From: Notamacropus eugenii
Taxonomy: Eukaryota; Chordata; Mammalia; Diprotodontia; Macropodidae
Direction of reading: 5' to 3'
DNA length: 64,000 bases
Assembly: GCF_028372415.1 (NCBI RefSeq)
Contig: NC_092873.1
Location: 356,714,128-356,778,127 of the forward strand
Positions 47,331 through 58,946 of the stretch are shown one piece after another. The notes beneath the pieces were generated by a model. That model did no database searches and was not told where the DNA came from. It was given only the letters and a program-made list of their open reading frames with translations. Position numbers and translations under genes: made by a program. Position 1 is the stretch's first letter. Each line of letters begins with the position of its first letter.

Positions 47331-48080
47331 TGCTATTGTTTAGGGGCCATCCTTTGTTACTCTGCTTATCCCCTTAAGTGCTGAGGGATATAAACACCTT
47401 TGCGTTTATTGACATGAAACTCTACAGTTGTCCTTCTCTTAGTAAGCTTACTATGGGTTGAATCCCAGATAAACCTACCACATACTTCAGAGGGCAAGCC
47501 AATCCCTTGTCAGGTTGCAGTTATTAGTTTGACCAATAGATGTCAGACGTGCTCTTCATAAACTGAAGATGACGTCGACTAACTACAAAGTTATTGTCAA
47601 GCCTGTAGGAAATCAGGGGTAAAAAAAAAAAAGTCCTCTGAAAGTACATTTAGGTACTTCACAAATATGAAAGCAAAAAGCAGATTCTAGATTCAACATT
47701 CATCTTAAACCACCACCACCACCACGACCACCACCTTTTGCTTAAATAGGAGATTTTCTAGGTCATTTCATAAGGACACAATATGATCTGACCTCCCTCT
47801 AAAATACCTTTTAAAAAAATGCTAAATTTCCACTTGAGTCCAGGAGAGTGGGCTTTTGCTGATTTCTAGGATCACTCTGCCACAGAATATGTTTCTACCT
47901 GCTTCCTTAGGTCTCAAGTTTTCTTAAAAGAGGTAGCTTTTTCTTCTTTTGTCTGGATAAATGACTTTAATTGCAAATTTAGTTATTTGATTGGGAGAGA
48001 AGTTTCAAGTGAAGGGTAATTATTCAGGCAGTTGGTGTTATTGACTGACTTTCAAATTTAGAACTGGGCATCTGTGGCAT
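47331..48080. other. unassigned intergenic DNA
   Basis: No gene. Contains a short CCACCA triplet run at 47710-47734. Confidence 0.4.
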
Positions 48081-48084
48081 CCTG

Positions 48085-48275
48085 GGAAATTCTCAAAGTA
48101 AGATTGTAAAACTCGGAACTAGAGAAGGTTTAAGTAATGATGTAATCCAACCCCCTCATTTGCAGATCAGGAATTTGGCTCAGGAAGTAACTTACCCAGT
48201 GTGTGTGTATGAAGAGAGTGATTCAGACTCAGGTCCTTCTGACTCTAAGGGATATTCTTTACCTAGCCTGGGTCC
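48085..48275 (-). repeat. MIR-type SINE
   Basis: Antisense: 'atttgcagatcaggaatttg' and 'gattcagactcaggtccttc'. Confidence 0.55.
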
Positions 48276-49120
48276 CTGAATATATCTGACCTCCAAAGCA
48301 ATGAATGTGATTGTAATTTGTTTTTATTGGTTTGTCTTTGATTGGTTTTGAAAATGCTATTGCCCTTTTTTTCTGTGTGGAATTCTTTTCTCATGATCAA
48401 TATCTTTCCTATTTTCCCTATAAATTAGCTTGTGCAACTAAAAGATGAAGGGGATGTTCAGAGGTCTGAGACATCTTTGTGTGTGTGTCTTTGTGTGTGT
48501 GTGTTTGTATGTTCTTGTCCCAGATGAAACATGCATGAATGCTGATTTCAAAGCCATTCAGAAACCAGTGCAGATGGAATTGAAAAATGGCAATCCTTTT
48601 ATTCATCTCATCCTTTAATCCATCCTCGAAAGGAAAGGTGTCATTGTTTACAGTGACAGCCTCTGGAGGGTTGAAATATCCCAGGAATATATCATTTTAA
48701 GGTTTTTCAGAAGTTCATCCAAGAGTATCATGGTCCTTCTTTTGATACATTGAAAGACACACGAGATAATTATGGGAGCCTAAAACCCTTTGCCGCTGAT
48801 GCTCAAATTCACTTTAACGAGAATTCTTGTCTTCATCAATCATATCCACAAGAGAAGCTTCTGTAAGAAAGTGCAGGGACTAAAGTTTCTTCTTCCATTG
48901 ACTGAATCCCTTAAGGCCCTCCTGTTTTTTAAGCAGTTTGCAAATTGTGTTCCAGTTGTTGGCTTGTTGGAAGCTTGAGTGGGCTTGAGTAGGATAACCT
49001 TATTTTACTCAGGGTCTGGAAAAAAGCCCACATAAATGTGATTGTAACTTTGAGGACACTGATCTTTCTTCATTCTCCAGTTCTCCATGACAGATTATAG
49101 ATGATATAATCCCACCCCTC
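48276..49120. other. unassigned intergenic DNA
   Basis: Contains a short (GT)n at 48476-48508. No gene or named repeat seen. Confidence 0.4.
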
Positions 49121-49124
49121 TAAA

Positions 49125-49320
49125 TGATGCAGATCTAGGGTTGGAATAGACCTCAGAGGTCATCTGGTCCAATTCCTTTATTGTACAGATGAGGAAACTG
49201 AACCTCAGAGAAGTGCTGTTATTTGTCCAAGGTCACTTAAGCAGAAGAGCTGGAATTTGAACCCAGGACCTTTGGCTTCCCCTCAGTATCCTTGCCCTTG
49301 TATCTATTGGTGAGAGATTA
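49125..49320 (-). repeat. MIR-type SINE
   Basis: Antisense, well preserved: 'tacagatgaggaaactgaac', 'tttgtccaaggtcacttaag', 'gaatttgaacccaggacctt'. Confidence 0.7.
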
Positions 49321-49699
49321 GGATCAAGGCTGGTCATGGAGAGAGAGCTAATGGGAAGTGATGAAAAGAGAATTATTGGATGCCGGAGGCTAGACTTTGG
49401 TGCTTGTATGAATTTTCATAATATTGCTTGTGCCCTGCTCTTACCCAAACATGAGCATCTCATTTGTTTCTTCCTTTGGTCCAGACTTGTGACTTGATTC
49501 AGTGTAGGGGTTTTCCACTGCAGAAATTGCCTCTACTAATGCAGAATGGCTACTCATCTATAACTCTTAGAATTAGAGAATTGTCCGAGGGACTGCGACA
49601 TTATGTGACTTGCCTGTGGTTGGTTAATATATATCAGAGGGAAGACTTCCAAACCCTTGGTGAAGTTGTCATCAGTATGCCATGATACCTTTCTGTTAT

Positions 49700-49815
49700 G
49701 TGGTAGTAGTGATGATGGCAGTAGTTGGAGGTAGCAGTAGCAGCAGCAGCAGCAGCAGCAGTAGTAGTGGTGGTGGTAGCAGTAGTTGTAGTAGAAGTAG
49801 CAGTACTAGTAGTAA
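49700..49815. repeat. CAG/GTA triplet repeat
   Basis: AGCAGCAGCAGC followed by AGTAGT and GGTGGT units. Confidence 0.85.
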
Positions 49816-49849
49816 TTTAAGATTACTTTAAGATTCTCATCATAATTCT

Positions 49850-50020
49850 GGGAGGTAGATACTATTATTATCCCCATTTTAGAGATGAAGAAACTGAAGT
49901 AGATGGAGGTTAGGAGACTTGCCCAAGGTTACATAGCTAGTGTCTAAGGCAGGATTTAAACTCAGGTCTTCCTGATTCCAGGTCCTCTGTTCGGTCTACT
50001 GCACTACATGGCTGTCATTG
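49850..50020 (-). repeat. MIR-type SINE
   Basis: Antisense: 'ttttagagatgaagaaactg', 'gacttgcccaaggttacata', 'ctcaggtcttcctgattcca'. Confidence 0.7.
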
Positions 50021-50229
50021 CTTTGATCAAATATTCTCACTTTTGTTTGCTAGATGAATTAATAAATAGATGAATATTAGAATGGCCAACAGTGGCTCAT
50101 AAAAATCCAGAACTTAACAGTCTGCACTGATTCTGTAGTTAAAAGATTTGGACTCAAATATTGCCTTGTGTGCTTAGTAACTGTGACTTTGTCCTGCGGT
50201 ATGTTCATCTTTTTGTGGCACAGCAGATA

Positions 50230-50365
50230 TGTGACTCCTTTAATACTTATATTAGCTGTATGACCTTGGATATATCACAGAACCTACCTGAGCCTTAGTT
50301 TCCTCATCTATAAAACAAAGGAATTGGGTGAGATAGCCTTAAAAGTTCTTTCTAGTGCTAGATCT
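50230..50365 (+). repeat. MIR-type SINE
   Basis: Sense: 'gagccttagtttcctcatct' and 'ctagtgctagatctttttct'. Confidence 0.55.
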
Positions 50366-50389
50366 TTTTCTCTTATGTCCTTGTTAGGC

Positions 50390-50650
50390 CTTTTTGGTGG
50401 TGCAGTCAGTGCACAGAGTGCTTGGGCTTGGAGTCGGGAAGACTTGAGTTCAAATCTGATCTTAGACGTTTACTAGCTTTGTACTTTGGGCAAATCACTT
50501 AATTTCCATTTGCCTCAGTTCCCTCACCTGCAAAATGGGGATAATAATACCACCTATCTCTCACAGTTGTTGTTAGGGTCACATGAGACAGTTGTAAAGC
50601 ACTTAGCACAGTGCTGGATACATAGTAAGTCAACGTAAATGTAAATTAAC
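50390..50650 (+). repeat. MON-type SINE
   Basis: Sense, near full length: 'cttggagtcgggaagacttg', 'tttgcctcagttccctcacc', 'gcacttagcacagtgctgga'. Confidence 0.75.
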
Positions 50651-50940
50651 TCTGAGAGGCAGGCATTATAGGTATTATTATCACAAATTTATAAAACTAA
50701 AAAAGAAAGTTATATGACATCTTTATTACATATTTAAAAGGAACAGCAAGTTGTATATAATAGATTTGCAATTTCATATATAATCATCTTTTTTTCTATT
50801 CTATTATGTTATGGAAATGCTTGTTTTAAGTTCAGAAAAGGAAGAGAATGGCAAGTAAAGAATAAAGCAGTTGCATGATGTTCCTTATAAAACCAGAGAG
50901 CCAAACAGACTCAAAATAAAATATTAGAACTTTAAAAAAA
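50651..50940. other. unassigned AT-rich DNA
   Basis: No feature seen. Confidence 0.4.
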
Positions 50941-50944
50941 TAAA

Positions 50945-51235
50945 AATGAGAAAACTAACACCCAGAGAGGTCAAGGGATTTGTTCATGGTTCCAAAGCTA
51001 AGAAGTGGTAGAGCTGGTAGCTCTGAATGTTTCTTGTTTTTTTTAAATCAAGATTCTAGAATGATAGATTTCCCTCTGGAAGAAGCCTCATTGAGTTTAA
51101 CTCTCTCACTTTTTAGGTGAGGAAACTGAGGCACAGAGAGCTTACTTGACTTGCCTCTAGTCACAAGGCAGGAGTCGATTGAAGGTCTTGCTGACTCCAT
51201 AACCAAAGCCTTATCCACTGCACCATACTGCCTCT
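50945..51235 (-). repeat. two MIR-type SINE fragments
   Basis: Antisense pieces at 50945-51015 ('aactaacacccagagaggtc') and 51050-51235 ('ttttaggtgaggaaactgag', 'gaaggtcttgctgactccat'). Confidence 0.6.
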
Positions 51236-52085
51236 CTCACTCCCTCCTGAGTCATTTCTCAGACATTCTAGGCATCCTGAGGGAAATATTTAACTCTTAG
51301 AGCCACTGAGGATGAGGCATTCCAACCTGGTTTGAGAAAGCTTTATTATTCTGTACTAACTGATTACTCCTGTATGGGTCACTGCTGGTAACTCAGGTGT
51401 GACTTCTACAAAGCTCTGTATTAGCGAAGCTTCTACTGGAACCTGTCATTCCAGTAATGACTTCTGCCCTCAAAAAAAAACACATGCCAAGGCATCATTA
51501 GGGGCAGGTCTACATAGTAATGCATGGATATTTGAGAAGGGTGGAAGGCTAGTAATGAGAATCTGTGTATTGGAACTAAGGTGAAAAGGTGAATGACTTT
51601 GAAAAGGCTTTTAAGGCAAAACCCTTAGTTGCAGGTAGAATTCCTGTAAGGATGGAGGATGTATGGGTGGGGGTGGGGATAACCTATCACAGGAAGAAAT
51701 TAATACTTTCTTTTTGTCTTTGTAAACCCAAATCCAATTACTTCTGTTAACTGGAGAGACAAGTGGAGAAACAAAGGTAGTAATTATAGTGGTTGGACAA
51801 GCAGGGTAAGTCTGGCTGCCCAGAAATTTGGTTGGGCAAAAGATGGATTTCAGTTCCTTATTTCCTTCTTTGAATTTCCCATTTCTAGAGTTTTCTTATC
51901 TTGAATACCTCATAGTGCCTAGCAAGGATCTAGGCACATAGTTGGGGCTCAGCCACTTCCCACTGTGGTATCTTCTATCCACTTAAATGGATTACTTCCA
52001 AGAAACTCGGCCAAAACTGGAGTTTCACTGTTTATCTTCTCAGCTTTCTTCTCTCAAAATTTTCATTTAGTTATTGGGTCCCTCA
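51236..52085. other. unassigned intergenic DNA
   Basis: No gene recognised. Confidence 0.4.
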
Positions 52086-52089
52086 CTTC

Positions 52090-52355
52090 AACACAGGGGA
52101 CAGCTAAGTGGTACAATGAATAGAGTGCTGGGCTTGGAGTCAGGAAGACTCATCCTCCTGAACTAAAATCCAGCCTCAGACACTTATTAGCTATATGAAC
52201 CTGGGCAAGTCACTTAACCCTGTTTGCCTTATTTCCCTCATGTGTAAAATGAGCTGGAGAAGAAAATGACCAACCATTCCAGTAACTTTGCTAAGAAAAA
52301 CCCAAAAGGGTCATGAAACGTTGGGACACCTTTGAAATGACACAACAACAACGTC
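52090..52355 (+). repeat. MAR1-type SINE
   Basis: Sense, near full length: 'gggacagctaagtggtacaa', 'cttggagtcaggaagactca', 'gagctggagaagaaaatgac', tail 'gacacaacaacaacgtcaac'. Confidence 0.8.
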
Positions 52356-52879
52356 AACCAAAGATGTATTTTTTTTCCTAGATTAAAGGAAGTGATGAAA
52401 AATTCTTGGTTGGGAAAGTTGCTTTCTCTTATAGTATTTTAATATCCCAAAGTTCCTGTTGATATATTTACTATGATATGAACCTAGATAAATTTTGGCC
52501 AGTAATGTCTTTTCCAAATGACATGATGTGTGCAGAGTTCTTATGTACACCTTAAAGAGCTGTGGAGATATCAGCTATTGTTGTTACTTTGGCTGTTATT
52601 ACTGCTATTATTCTAGGTTCATGAGTTATATCTCTCTGGTGACCTGCCTCACTGACAAGCAATACTTCAAAAGTCAATTCTATATGCTGTGGGGGAGGTA
52701 GTGTGGGCTAAGGGGAAAGGGCAATGGAGTGGGGAGAGTTCTGGGCTTCAAATCTCTCCTCTGATACTTATTAATTGTGTGACTTGTGACTCTTTCCTCT
52801 CCTGACCCTGGGTCTGGACTTCAAAACCATGTTTCACCCATCCCCCCAGATTCTCAGTTTCCTTTTCTGTATTGTGCAC

Positions 52880-52949
52880 CCCCATTAGAATATAAGCTCC
52901 CTGAAGACAGGGATTGTATTTCTTGTTTGTAACTCCAGTACTTAATAAA
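52880..52949 (+). repeat. L2-like 3' end phrase
   Basis: 'attagaatataagctccctg' and 'aagacagggattgtatttct'. It is cut by the (TTCC)n array. Confidence 0.5.
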
Positions 52950-53245
52950 TCTTTCCTTCCTTCCTTCCTTCCTTCCTTCCTTCCTTCCTTCCTTCCTTCC
53001 TTCCTTCCTACCTTCCTTCCTTCCTTCCTTCCTTCCTTCCTTCCTTCTTTCCTTCCTTCCTTCCTTCCTTCTTTCCTTCCTTCCTTCCTTCCTTCCTTCC
53101 TTCCTTCCTTCCTTCCTTCCTTCCTTCCTTCCTTGCTTCCTTCCTTCTTTCCTTCCTTACTTTCTTCCTTCCTTCCTTCCTTCCTTCCTTCCTTCCTTCC
53201 TTCCTTCCTTCCTTCCTTCCTTCCTTCCTTCCTTCCTTCTTTCTT
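52950..53245. repeat. (TTCC)n microsatellite, about 295 bp
   Basis: Nearly pure tetranucleotide repeat with sparse TTCT, TACC and TTGC variants. Long frames on both strands across it (160 and 171 codons) are repeat artefacts. Confidence 0.97.
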
Positions 53246-53380
53246 CCATTTTGCAGGTGACAAAATTGAGACTCAGGAAAGGAACTGCGTTACCCAAGAT
53301 AACACAGATAATAAATGCCTTAGGTGGGATTCAGACCTGGTTCTTCTTTGGTTCAAGTCCAACACTTTATTCATTTCTAA
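53246..53380 (-). repeat. MIR-type SINE
   Basis: Antisense: 'ttgcaggtgacaaaattgag' and 'gtgggattcagacctggttc'. Confidence 0.6.
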
Positions 53381-53885
53381 TTTTTCTTCCAATTAAAAAG
53401 TGTGAGTGTGTTAGTCTACATGCATATGTGATTACCTGTATGATTAATCTTTGTATGTGCTGTAGAATTGATAGAAATTGCTTAGTTTTATGGTTATTAG
53501 CATATGGTGAATAAAAAGAGATTTCATTTTTAATGAGTATTACTTACCTATTACCCAAATGGGTTCCTGAACCAGAGTGAATTGTGTCATTGACACTTGT
53601 AAAAGGAATAGAAACTTCCTCAGGATGGTTAGGTCATCAAAGAATTAAGAAGATCAGAAATGCTGTCTTCTCCCATGTACATGACCTCCCTGAGTGTCTC
53701 TCTGGACTTCTTCATTCTACTTGAGCAAGACCATAAAAATGTCTCAATGAAGTACGTGATGAGTCAGACACAAAGGAATGAACCCAAGTATGTCATCCCA
53801 GGGAAGCAGAGAAACCAGTTTTGCTATGACCAACAACTAGCAAACAAAAATACTTCAGAAGACGTATAAACCCCCGAGACATATA
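53381..53885. other. unassigned intergenic DNA
   Basis: No gene recognised; the 69-codon frame at 53660-53869 is unremarkable. Confidence 0.4.
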
Positions 53886-53889
53886 AGTT

Positions 53890-54075
53890 GGGATCATAGA
53901 TTTAGGGGTCATCTATTCCAGCTTTACAGACAAGAGACTTCAAGAGACTAAAGCCAAGGGAAAAAACAAGCTGAAGGGACTTGTTTAAGGTCATATAGAT
54001 AGCAATGGAAAGAGGTAGGATTTGAACCCAGGTCCTCTAACTCCAAATCAAGAGTTTTCCCCTCTGTAACACACT
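53890..54075 (-). repeat. MIR-type SINE
   Basis: Antisense: 'gtaggatttgaacccaggtc' and 'ctctaactccaaatcaagag'. Confidence 0.65.
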
Positions 54076-54114
54076 ATGTTTCATCTTTATGCAGTTAATG
54101 AGATTTTGGAGGGG

Positions 54115-54355
54115 AGGCAATCATGGTTAAGTGACTTGCTCAGGGTCATACAGTTAAGTGTCTGGGGCTAGATTTGAAGTGGCTTGCTATTTCCTTTTGA
54201 ACTCATTTTACAGATGGGGAAACTGAGGTAAAAGGGTTAAATGATTTGTCCAGGATCACATAGCTTGTAAATGTTTGAGGCTGGATTTGAACTCAGGGGC
54301 TAGGAGTCAGGAAGACTCCAGGGCCAGTGCTCTATCTCCTATGCCACTTAGCTGT
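54115..54355 (-). repeat. MAR1/MON-type SINE
   Basis: Antisense: 'tttacagatggggaaactga', 'ggctggatttgaactcaggg', 'aagactccagggccagtgct'. Confidence 0.7.
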
Positions 54356-54374
54356 GCAGTTAATGAGAGCAAGA

Positions 54375-54490
54375 GACACATGTAGCTTACATAGAACATT
54401 AGGCTTGTGTTTAGGAATACTTGAGTCTGAGTCCTGCCACTGAAATTCATTGGCTATGTGACCATATGCAAGTCAGCTAGGCAATGTTTT
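54375..54490 (+). repeat. MIR-type SINE fragment
   Basis: Sense: 'gtctgagtcctgccactgaa' and 'gtgaccatatgcaagtcagc'. Confidence 0.5.
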
Positions 54491-54934
54491 AGAGTCATAG
54501 ATGGATATAAATCATAACTATGGAAATCATATATGGATCCCACACATTATACAGCCACAAGAATTTGATTTATTTACATGAAATCACTGAACTACAGAAT
54601 TGTAGAGTTTGAAGGTTCCTTATCCACCATCTAGCCTAAACTATGCCTGAGAAAGTATTCCTGCAGAAATTATGTTATTATTATTTCCATATGTCAAGTG
54701 ATCACTCAACCTCTAATTGGTGATCTCCAATAAGAGAGTACCCATTGTCTCTTGAAAAAGCCTATTTCACTTATCGATACTTTCCATTATTAGGAAGTTT
54801 TTATTTGTATTATGTCTAGGTTTGTCTCTTTATGACTTCCATCTGCGGCTCCTGGTTCTGCCTTATGGGGCCAAAGAGAATATTTTAAATCCCTCTTCCA
54901 CATAAAAGTCCTTTTGTATATCCTTGAAGATAAG

Positions 54935-55200
54935 TATTGTGGGCATCTAGGTGGGACAGTGAGTGGATAGGGTGCTGAGCATGAAACCAGGAAGCTCTGA
55001 GTTCAGATCTGACCCTCAGACACTTAAACTGTGTGATCCTGGTTCACTCACTTAACCCTGTTGATCTCAATCTCCTCATCTGTTAAACTAGCTGGAAAAG
55101 GAAATGACAAACCATTCCAGTATCTCTGCCAAGAAAACGCCAAATGTGGTCAAGAAGAGCCATCCAAGACTGAAAAATGATTGAGTAATGACAGCTACAG
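54935..55200 (+). repeat. MAR1-type SINE nested in the L3/CR1 remnant
   Basis: Sense: 'gggcatctaggtgggacagt', 'gttcagatctgaccctcaga', 'agctggaaaaggaaatgaca', end 'gactgaaaaatgattgagta'. Confidence 0.75.
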
Positions 55201-55270
55201 TTATCATGATTCTCTTTACCCAGACTCCCACCCAATTTTCTCTTATCCCGGCTAAAAATCTCCAATTCTC

Positions 55271-55432
55271 CTAAGCCAGGGATGGGAAACCTGGTCACAT
55301 GTGGAAGTCTTTGAATCCAAACTTCACAGAACAAACCCTAAAAAAAAAAACATTAAAAATAAAAAAGTTTGTTGTCTAGGTCTTGAGGAGGGCCGTATGT
55401 GGCCTTGAGACCACAGGTTCCCCATCCCTGCC
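55271..55432. mobile_element. hAT-like non-autonomous element with inverted ends
   Basis: Left end 'cagggatgggaaacctg', right end 'caggttccccatccctg' are inverted repeats with one mismatch. The 8-bp flanks TCCTAAGC and CCCTAAGT agree at six positions, fitting the 8-bp duplication of hAT elements. Nested in the L3/CR1 remnant. Confidence 0.7.
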
Positions 55433-55675
55433 CTAAGTCATCCCCACATGGAATGAACTCCAGACTTTCTTCTACAAACTCTGAAATTCCTCTGTGTCCT
55501 TCCTAAACTGTCTCTTAACCTTATTAATCTCTATATTCTCTAAACTGTGGTAGCCAAAACTAAGTCTAACACTCAAATATAGTCTGACTGAAGCATATTA
55601 CACAGTGATTATCACCTCCTTATTCCTAGATCTGGACATAGCAACTCTTTTAGTGTAACCTTGGTTACATAGAAC

Positions 55676-57465
55676 ATTTTGACTAGATAATCTAAGTCTT
55701 GGGACAGCTAGAGCAGGCCTGGATTATTTTAGTTTTTATTTTTTAGGTTTGCCTTTTTAAACCTGACAGCTTTCAAATCACTTAACCATTCAAAGAACTT
55801 AACACAAAACCCAGAAATGAAGAGCTATCCTTTATGTGGAGACAAATGACCCAGGAGATTCCCAATGGGGTTGACCCATTTCTTTAGGATGTATAATAGT
55901 ACCCATCTAACCCTGAAATATAACCATCTTTGGTGAAACTGGAGCCATAGGTGAATGCATGCACAAACATTTAAGGAAAGCTAAGTCAACTCCTTTGGAA
56001 TGAGGAACTTAAAAGACCTCTTGGTCAAAGGGGACTGTAATCTAAAGAGAAATATGAGTGACTGACTTTGGCAACCAACCATGCTTTCTGGAGAAGGGGA
56101 AAATACATTTCCAGCTGTGTGTAGGGGTGCACTGAAACTGACTGGCTCTGCCCATGCACTTTAGCAGGCAGAAGGGGGAATGTGCAGAAATGTCTGTCTG
56201 TCTGCCTCACACATTTACACTTAAAGAACAGTCCTGTCATCCACCTGGGCTGCCTCAAGGGAGCACAGTCATTGAAACAAAACTAGTTAAAGACCTTTCT
56301 TGGAATTCCATAATGTTTCCTCTCAAGTTGCTGGGACAAGATTTGTGTCCAGTTCCATTTTATTCAATAGCAGGAAGATAGAAATCTAAATGAAAAACAT
56401 AATGAGATAATAATGGGCTAGCTTTAAGACACTGGCTGCTTGTGTTAATTGGAAGTGGCAGCATATAATAATCATTCACATTTCTATTACATTTTAAGGT
56501 TTGCAAAGACCTTTCCTTTCAACATTCCCATAACATAGTTCTAGTCTGTTAATCCTTCAGGCAGGGATGTTGCTACAGGGACTTTGTGGAGGGGAAATGT
56601 CACTATGAAGGCATCACCCAGAGTTGCCTAATTTTCTGAGAGCATTTGATCTCTGAAAGAACTTTCTTCCAAGAAGAAGCCACACAGTCAAGGCAGAGAA
56701 ATCTTGGAGGCAAGACAGAAGAGAAGGAAAACTCTGAGCTGTGCTTCTCTTGCAAAAGGCCAGGAAACAGTGGGAATGGGTGCTAAAACTAAGACTTTGT
56801 GGTGTGGTAAAGGATGCATAAAAGCAAGGAGAGACCTGTGGGTGGGCTAGCACCAGTATATTGGAGCAAACAGCAGCAAGTCATTCATGAGAACTTCAAA
56901 TGTAGTCTACAGTCCCTGCCTTTACCCAGATTTTCTAGAACTCTTCTAAGGAAAGGTCATATCTCCTCTTTATCAATCTGACCAATGTACATTGTATTTC
57001 TTTTCTTACCAGCTGGGAGAAAGATATTGGGAAAAGAAAACGACCAACTCCCAATCTACAGCCAAATATCCTACAAGTAGAAGTCTATTCCTTTTAAGTG
57101 TTTATTTACATTTTTGTGTGATCGTATTTTATTTTTTGGGGGTGTTATTTTACATCATCATTAAAATGGATGGCCATTTTGAATGATTTTAGCCTAGCTA
57201 GTAAGTGTACAGATTGCAAGTAGGGAAGACTATCCAAGAAGGATAGTCTTGTATAACCTTTCCTTGACTCGGACTGAGATGAAGGACAAGTCAGTTACAA
57301 AGAGGATTTCTTCAAGATTGGTCATTTCTGAGGTATCTCAAAGATATTTTTATATCAGGAGTGAGACTTAAAAGGAAATGAGCCAGTAGCAGTGAAAAGT
57401 AGAGGCTTGTGTATTTGTTCAGATAATCATACATCTTGCACATGACATAGTCAACCCCAGTCTTG
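55676..57465. other. unassigned intergenic DNA
   Basis: No gene or clear repeat seen over this 1.8 kb. The longest frames (75-79 codons) have no recognisable similarity. This is the longest apparently repeat-free stretch right of KRT20. Confidence 0.4.
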
Positions 57466-57469
57466 ATCA

Positions 57470-57600
57470 GTATTTTTGCCATTATACATATGAGGAAACT
57501 GAGGCTCAGAGATGTTAAGTGACTTCTCCAGGGCTAGTAAGTGATAGAGGTGGGATTATGAATTCAGGTTTCCACATGTCAAACCTAACATTCTTTGTAT
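57470..57600 (-). repeat. MIR-type SINE
   Basis: Antisense: 'acatatgaggaaactgaggc', 'tgttaagtgacttctccagg'. Confidence 0.65.
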
Positions 57601-57699
57601 TATGCTGAACTACCTTTGTAGTATTTTTGTTTGTTTTGGGTCCAGACTTTTGACTTCATTAGTGTAGGGGAACTCCCGGTATGGGAACTCCCTTCACTG

Positions 57700-57830
57700 A
57701 TGCTCTATGACACCCTACACAAACCTTTGAGATATTGTACCCAGGGTCACACTGGTAATGTGTCAAAGCAGTACTTGGAACTCATGTGTCTCTGACTACA
57801 AGAGTGAATTTCTACCATATCATGCTGCCT
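57700..57830 (-). repeat. MIR-type SINE fragment
   Basis: Antisense, diverged: 'gtacccagggtcacactggt', 'ggaactcatgtgtctctgac'. Confidence 0.45.
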
Positions 57831-58261
57831 ATCTTTCCATTACTTATATTCAGAAAATGATACCATTATTATTTGCTTTCTAATATGTTCATACTTTGTA
57901 CACATAGCCATAGGGCTAACATTAGCAAATATAATAGCAGACTTGCTTTTTTCCTTCACAAATGTACAGAAAGAATACATACTAATTTATGTCTTTGCTT
58001 GAAAGGAAAGCACATTCTATACAAGTTAATATTAAGACAATTTTAATCTCTGCTTCTACAATGTTTGCTAAGTAACCTCTTTAAGCCCTGCAATTATCTT
58101 CATGTACTTAAATGTTTACTAAGAGAATAAGTCAGAAATCAGTGGTGAAGTCTCCACCCAGGGCTTAGCTTTTATTGTTTTTTTGGGGGGATGTTACAGC
58201 TTCTGTCTTTAACCAAGTCATAAAATGATGGCTATTATTCTTGACCTGTTTTCAGTACTTC
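57831..58261. other. unassigned intergenic DNA
   Basis: No feature seen before the HAL1 insertion. Confidence 0.4.
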
Positions 58262-58919
58262 AAATGTGACATTCCAAGGAGTGAGCCAAGATGGCAGAGT
58301 AGAAAAATACACATATGCTAGCTCCAAACCCACAATCCATAAAATATCTGTAAAGAAGAACTCCCAACAAATTCTGGAGCAGCAGAAGCCACAGAACAAC
58401 AAAGTGGAGGAGATTTTTGTTCCAGAGAGTGCTGAAAACAGACACCAGAGGTCCGTCGCACACCAGACCCAGAGCAGAGACCAGCCCTGCCTTGGCCATG
58501 TGGCACCAAGAGGAGCACATCCGAGCAGGCTTCAGGGACAGAATCTTCAGCAGGCTGCGCAGGTCCCTCCACCCAGAGGCGCCAGGGGTGAGAGAGTCTT
58601 TTTGGCTCTCCGGAAGGGGAGCGGGGTGTCTCCATCTCTTGGGCACCCTCGGGAAGCAGCAGCAGAGGCAGCAGTGGACAGGGGCTCCCCAAGGAGGCAG
58701 GAGCCCAGATTCATTGTTGAAGGTCTCCACATAAACCCCCTGAGGGAACTGAGCCCTGTGTGGTGGCCTTGCCCTCACCTGAGCACCTGAACTTAATCTC
58801 CCACTGAATAGCAGCCCCACACCCGCCAAAAGTCCTGAGGCTGGAAAGCAGCATTGGAATTTCAGACCCCAAGTGTTGGCTGGGTGAATCTGGAGGTGAG
58901 GAGGGTGTGGAGAGGACAT
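58260..58919 (-). other. antisense open frame across the 5' end of HAL1 copy 4
   Basis: 219 open codons antisense to the element, reading out through its 5' boundary. It matches the copy 1 antisense frame over most of its length (YVETFNNES, LKILSLKPA, NKNLLHFVVLWLLLLQNLLG). The sense strand here is also open for 174 codons, so openness alone is weak evidence. Confidence 0.35.
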
Positions 58920-58946
58920 TCAGAAGTCAAGTCACTGGCTGGGAAA

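Larger units (their letters stand above)
54580..55675 (-). mobile_element. L3/CR1 LINE remnant with two nested insertions
   Basis: Antisense CR1-type 3' region in three blocks. Block 1 (54580-54930): 'attaggaagtttttatttgt', 'gcggctcctggttctgcctt', 'atccctcttccacataaaag'. Block 2 (55201-55270): 'cggctaaaaatctccaattc'. Block 3 (55433-55675): 'ctgtggtagccaaaactaag', 'tatagtctgactgaagcata', 'ttatcacctccttattccta'. A MAR1 SINE and a hAT-like element separate them. Confidence 0.65.

Noticed and set aside
52748..53396. Open frames of 171 codons (minus, Lys/Glu/Gly/Arg repeats) and 160 codons (plus, Phe/Leu/Pro/Ser repeats)
   Set aside because: Both are direct translations of the (TTCC)n microsatellite.
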